Origin: an uncultured Clostridia bacterium
GTDB lineage: Bacteria; Bacillota; Clostridia; Oscillospirales; Oscillospiraceae
Assembly (NCBI GenBank): GCA_946011705.1
Contig: CAMGCA010000101.1
Span: 1-7,039, forward strand
Reading direction: 5' to 3'
Length of the DNA: 7,039 bases
Each line of letters starts with the position of its first letter. Within the stretch, counting starts at the first letter, position 1. Below the pieces are notes generated by a model. The model was not told the origin of the DNA, did no database searches, and saw nothing but the letters and a program-made list of their open reading frames with translations. Of the stretch, positions 5,254-7,039 are shown one piece after another. Made by a program: the position numbers and the translations under genes.

Positions 5254-6387
5254 TTATTTCTGCACCCAGTTACCGGTGGCAAGACAGTTCAGGTAGCTTT
5301 CAATGAAGGGATCCAGGGCTCCATCCATGACCGCGTTTACGTTGGAGGTCTCGCAGCCGGTGCGGGTGTCCTTCACCAGCGTGTAGGGCATGAACACATA
5401 GTTGCGGATCTGGCTGCCCCACTCGATCTTCTGCTGGACACCCTTGATATCCGCGATATTCGCCAGATGCTCCCGTTCCCGGATCTCCACCAGCTTAGAG
5501 CGCAGCATTTTCAGACAGGTCTCCTTGTTCTGGAACTGGCTCCGCTCGGTCTGGCAGGACACCACGATGCCCGTGGCCTTGTGAATCAGGCGGACGGCGG
5601 AGGAAGTCTTATTGATGTGCTGACCGCCGGCGCCGGAGGAACGATAAACCTGCATCTCATAGTCCTCGGGACGAATCTCAAAATCCTCGGACTCGTCAGC
5701 GATCTCGGGAATGACCTCGATGGCGGAGAAGGAGGTCTGACGGCGGGCATTGGAATCAAAGGGCGACACCCGAACCAGCCGGTGGACGCCGTTTTCACCT
5801 TTCAGGAAGCCATAGGCATTCTCGCCGATGACCATGATGGAAGCGGACTTGATACCGGCCTCGTCGCCTTCCTGATAGTCGAGGATCTGGTATTCAAAGC
5901 CGTGGCGCTCTGCCCAGCGGGTGTACATTCGGTAGAGCATCTGGCACCAGTCCTGGGCCTCTGTGCCGCCGGCGCCGGCCTGAAAGCTCATGATCGCGTT
6001 GTTTCTGTCATATTTGCCCGTGAGCAGTGTTTCCAGACGGCAGGATTCCATATCCTCTGCCAGGGTCTCGTAGCCCGTTTGCAGCTCCTCCAGCATGGAG
6101 TCGTCGTCCTCTTCCGCCGCCATTTCGCAGATGGTCATGAGATCGTCCCAGCTGGCAAGCATCTTCTCGTACCGTTCGATTTTCGTCTCCGTCTGCCGGG
6201 TCTTCACCACGATCTTCTGGCTCTTCTCGGGATCGTCCCAGAAGCCGGGGGCCTCCTGCATGGCGTGGAGCCGCTCCAGCTCATTTCGCAGGCCCTCCAC
6301 ATTCAGAGAGTCCGCCAGGCCCTCCAGCGCGGGGCGGCAGTCATTCAGTTTCTGCTTATATACATCAAATTCAATATTCATAGCCAT
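5254..6387 (-). CDS. prfB: Peptide chain release factor 2 (RF2)
   Basis: RF2 recognises UGA and UAA stop codons in the ribosomal A site and triggers release of the finished peptide. The 377-residue product is full length (family about 365-375). The stop-codon recognition tripeptide SPF is at 208-210 (RVSPFDSNARRQTSF), and SPF rather than PxT identifies RF2 over RF1. The catalytic GGQ is at 254-256 (SSGAGGQHINKTSSAVR). An N-terminal helical domain covers about residues 1-110. The usual programmed +1 frameshift with an in-frame UGA near codon 25 is absent: the equivalent stretch reads straight through as LADSLNVEGL. A GAGAGAG motif (6389-6395) lies one base from the ATG at 6387 but seven from the ATG at 6381, so the true start may be 6381. 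The gene has its own promoter. Confidence 0.97.
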   Translation of the reverse strand: MAMNIEFDVYKQKLNDCRPALEGLADSLNVEGLRNELERLHAMQEAPGFWDDPEKSQKIVVKTRQTETKIERYEKMLASWDDLMTICEMAAEEDDDSMLEELQTGYETLAEDMESCRLETLLTGKYDRNNAIMSFQAGAGGTEAQDWCQMLYRMYTRWAERHGFEYQILDYQEGDEAGIKSASIMVIGENAYGFLKGENGVHRLVRVSPFDSNARRQTSFSAIEVIPEIADESEDFEIRPEDYEMQVYRSSGAGGQHINKTSSAVRLIHKATGIVVSCQTERSQFQNKETCLKMLRSKLVEIREREHLANIADIKGVQQKIEWGSQIRNYVFMPYTLVKDTRTGCETSNVNAVMDGALDPFIESYLNCLATGNWVQK

Positions 6388-6418
6388 ACTCTCTCATTTC
6401 GTCAAATTACCGATTCCC

Positions 6419-6446
6419 AGTATACCAAAAAGTTCCGAAAATGCAA
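6419..6446 (-). promoter_or_regulatory. Sigma-A-type promoter for prfB
   Basis: On the minus strand a -35 TTGCAT (6446-6441), a 16-base spacer and a -10 TATACT (6424-6419) preceded by TGG form an extended -10 promoter. It fits in the 72-base gap between the glycosyltransferase stop and the prfB start. No terminator hairpin is visible in that gap. Confidence 0.78.
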
Positions 6447-6459
6447 GTATTTTTTGTGA

Positions 6460-7039
6460 TCAGTCAAAATAATCCGATAAATCAATCTGCCTGCAGGTGC
6501 GCTTGCACAGGGCCAGCAGTCTGGAGGTGGGCACAAAAAAGAGTTTTGCCAACCCCCGCCACAGGTAAACCGGCGGAAAGGTTCTCCCCTTCTCCCTCAT
6601 GTAATCGCGCAGGCTGTCCTTAAGGGCTTGCAGAGACCTCTCCGTACTGCCCTCGTTGCCGGACAGATACCAGATCACGTCCAGGTAGTTTTCGTCAAAG
6701 GCTTCCCGCAAATCGGGAAGCGTGCCGAGAATTTTCTTCCGCCGCTTTGCCGCGCTGTCCAGACAGTCCAGCACCAGCCGCTCCGCCGATTCCGGAGAGC
6801 TCATGACGCTGGATGCGCGTTTGCGGTAGTTGTAGACAATCCGGTCCGCGCGCGCGACCTTCTTCGGCCGCAAAAAGCCCTGATAGGTGAAATATTCATC
6901 GTCGATTTTGTGGCCTTCCTCAAAGAATACGCCGTCAAAGATTTCCCGCCGGTACAGCTTGTTCCACACCAGCGCGCTGCTAAAATCCTGCGGGAACCGC
7001 AGACGGTACGCGTCGCCGTCCAGAATTTCGTCGGAATAC
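6460..7039 (-). CDS. Glycosyltransferase family 2 protein, C-terminal part (start lies beyond the window)
   Basis: The frame is open from the right edge to a TGA at 6462-6460, giving 193 residues. An apparent GTG start at 6969 is an artefact, because the same frame continues upstream with family-like sequence to the edge. The visible part contains SSALVWNKLYRREIF followed by GHKIDDEYFTYQ. This matches the late part of a GT-A domain in family 2 glycosyltransferases, where the acidic pair in the [HI]xDEYF-type motif supplies the catalytic base. The remaining ~130 residues are helical and basic, with an aromatic/hydrophobic segment (PPVYLWRGLAKLFFVP) that may lie against the membrane. Such enzymes usually add sugars from nucleotide donors to cell-surface polysaccharide or exopolysaccharide. 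The N-terminal nucleotide-binding half is not in view, so donor and acceptor cannot be guessed. Confidence 0.85.
   Translation of the reverse strand, partial: YSDEILDGDAYRLRFPQDFSSALVWNKLYRREIFDGVFFEEGHKIDDEYFTYQGFLRPKKVARADRIVYNYRKRASSVMSSPESAERLVLDCLDSAAKRRKKILGTLPDLREAFDENYLDVIWYLSGNEGSTERSLQALKDSLRDYMREKGRTFPPVYLWRGLAKLFFVPTSRLLALCKRTCRQIDLSDYFD

Noticed and set aside
5467..6459. A 330-codon open frame on the plus strand across prfB
   Set aside because: It is antisense to an unmistakable RF2 with SPF and GGQ motifs. It has no ribosome binding site and no recognisable domain.
6460..6969. A complete short gene starting at GTG 6969
   Set aside because: The frame continues upstream to the window edge with glycosyltransferase-like sequence, so this is the 3' part of a longer gene.

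Overview
The window looks like chromosomal DNA from a Gram-positive anaerobe of class Clostridia, most likely an Oscillospirales/Ruminococcaceae-type gut bacterium. The grounds are strong AGGAGG-type ribosome binding sites, sigma-A-type promoters, GC-rich third codon positions next to AT-rich intergenic DNA, and the gene set (a DUF1846/UPF0371 protein, an M20C dipeptidase, a Gram-positive-style SecG). The lineage is inferred from style, not from a marker gene.

Layout. On the minus strand at the left edge is the 5' end of a gene for a secreted protein (1-162), with a long, possibly structured leader and a strong promoter. A divergent 511-bp intergenic region follows. It is AT-rich and then carries a GC-rich long inverted repeat. 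On the plus strand comes a complete DUF1846 gene (674-2140). The next 402 bp hold no gene. They contain a two-copy ~72-bp tandem repeat whose hairpin is preserved by compensatory changes, a 124-bp MITE-like palindromic element with perfect 12-bp ends, and a bidirectional terminator. Everything to the right is on the minus strand. In transcription order these genes are a glycosyltransferase C-terminus (6460 to the edge), prfB (peptide chain release factor 2), secG (translocase subunit), a PHP-domain metallophosphatase of the YcdX type, and pepD (aminoacyl-histidine dipeptidase).

How the genes relate. The minus-strand block is mostly housekeeping: translation termination, protein export, and peptide turnover. 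prfB and secG each have their own clear extended -10 promoter. The PHP gene has none that I can see, and its ribosome binding site lies immediately after the secG terminator, so it probably depends on read-through. I see no defence system, CRISPR array, transposase, tRNA or rRNA. The points most worth a second look are in the non-coding DNA: the covarying tandem hairpin repeat, the MITE-like element, the leader upstream of the secreted-protein gene, the alternative hairpins in the secG leader, and the terminator/ribosome-binding-site abutment. The DUF1846 protein has no established function that I know of.
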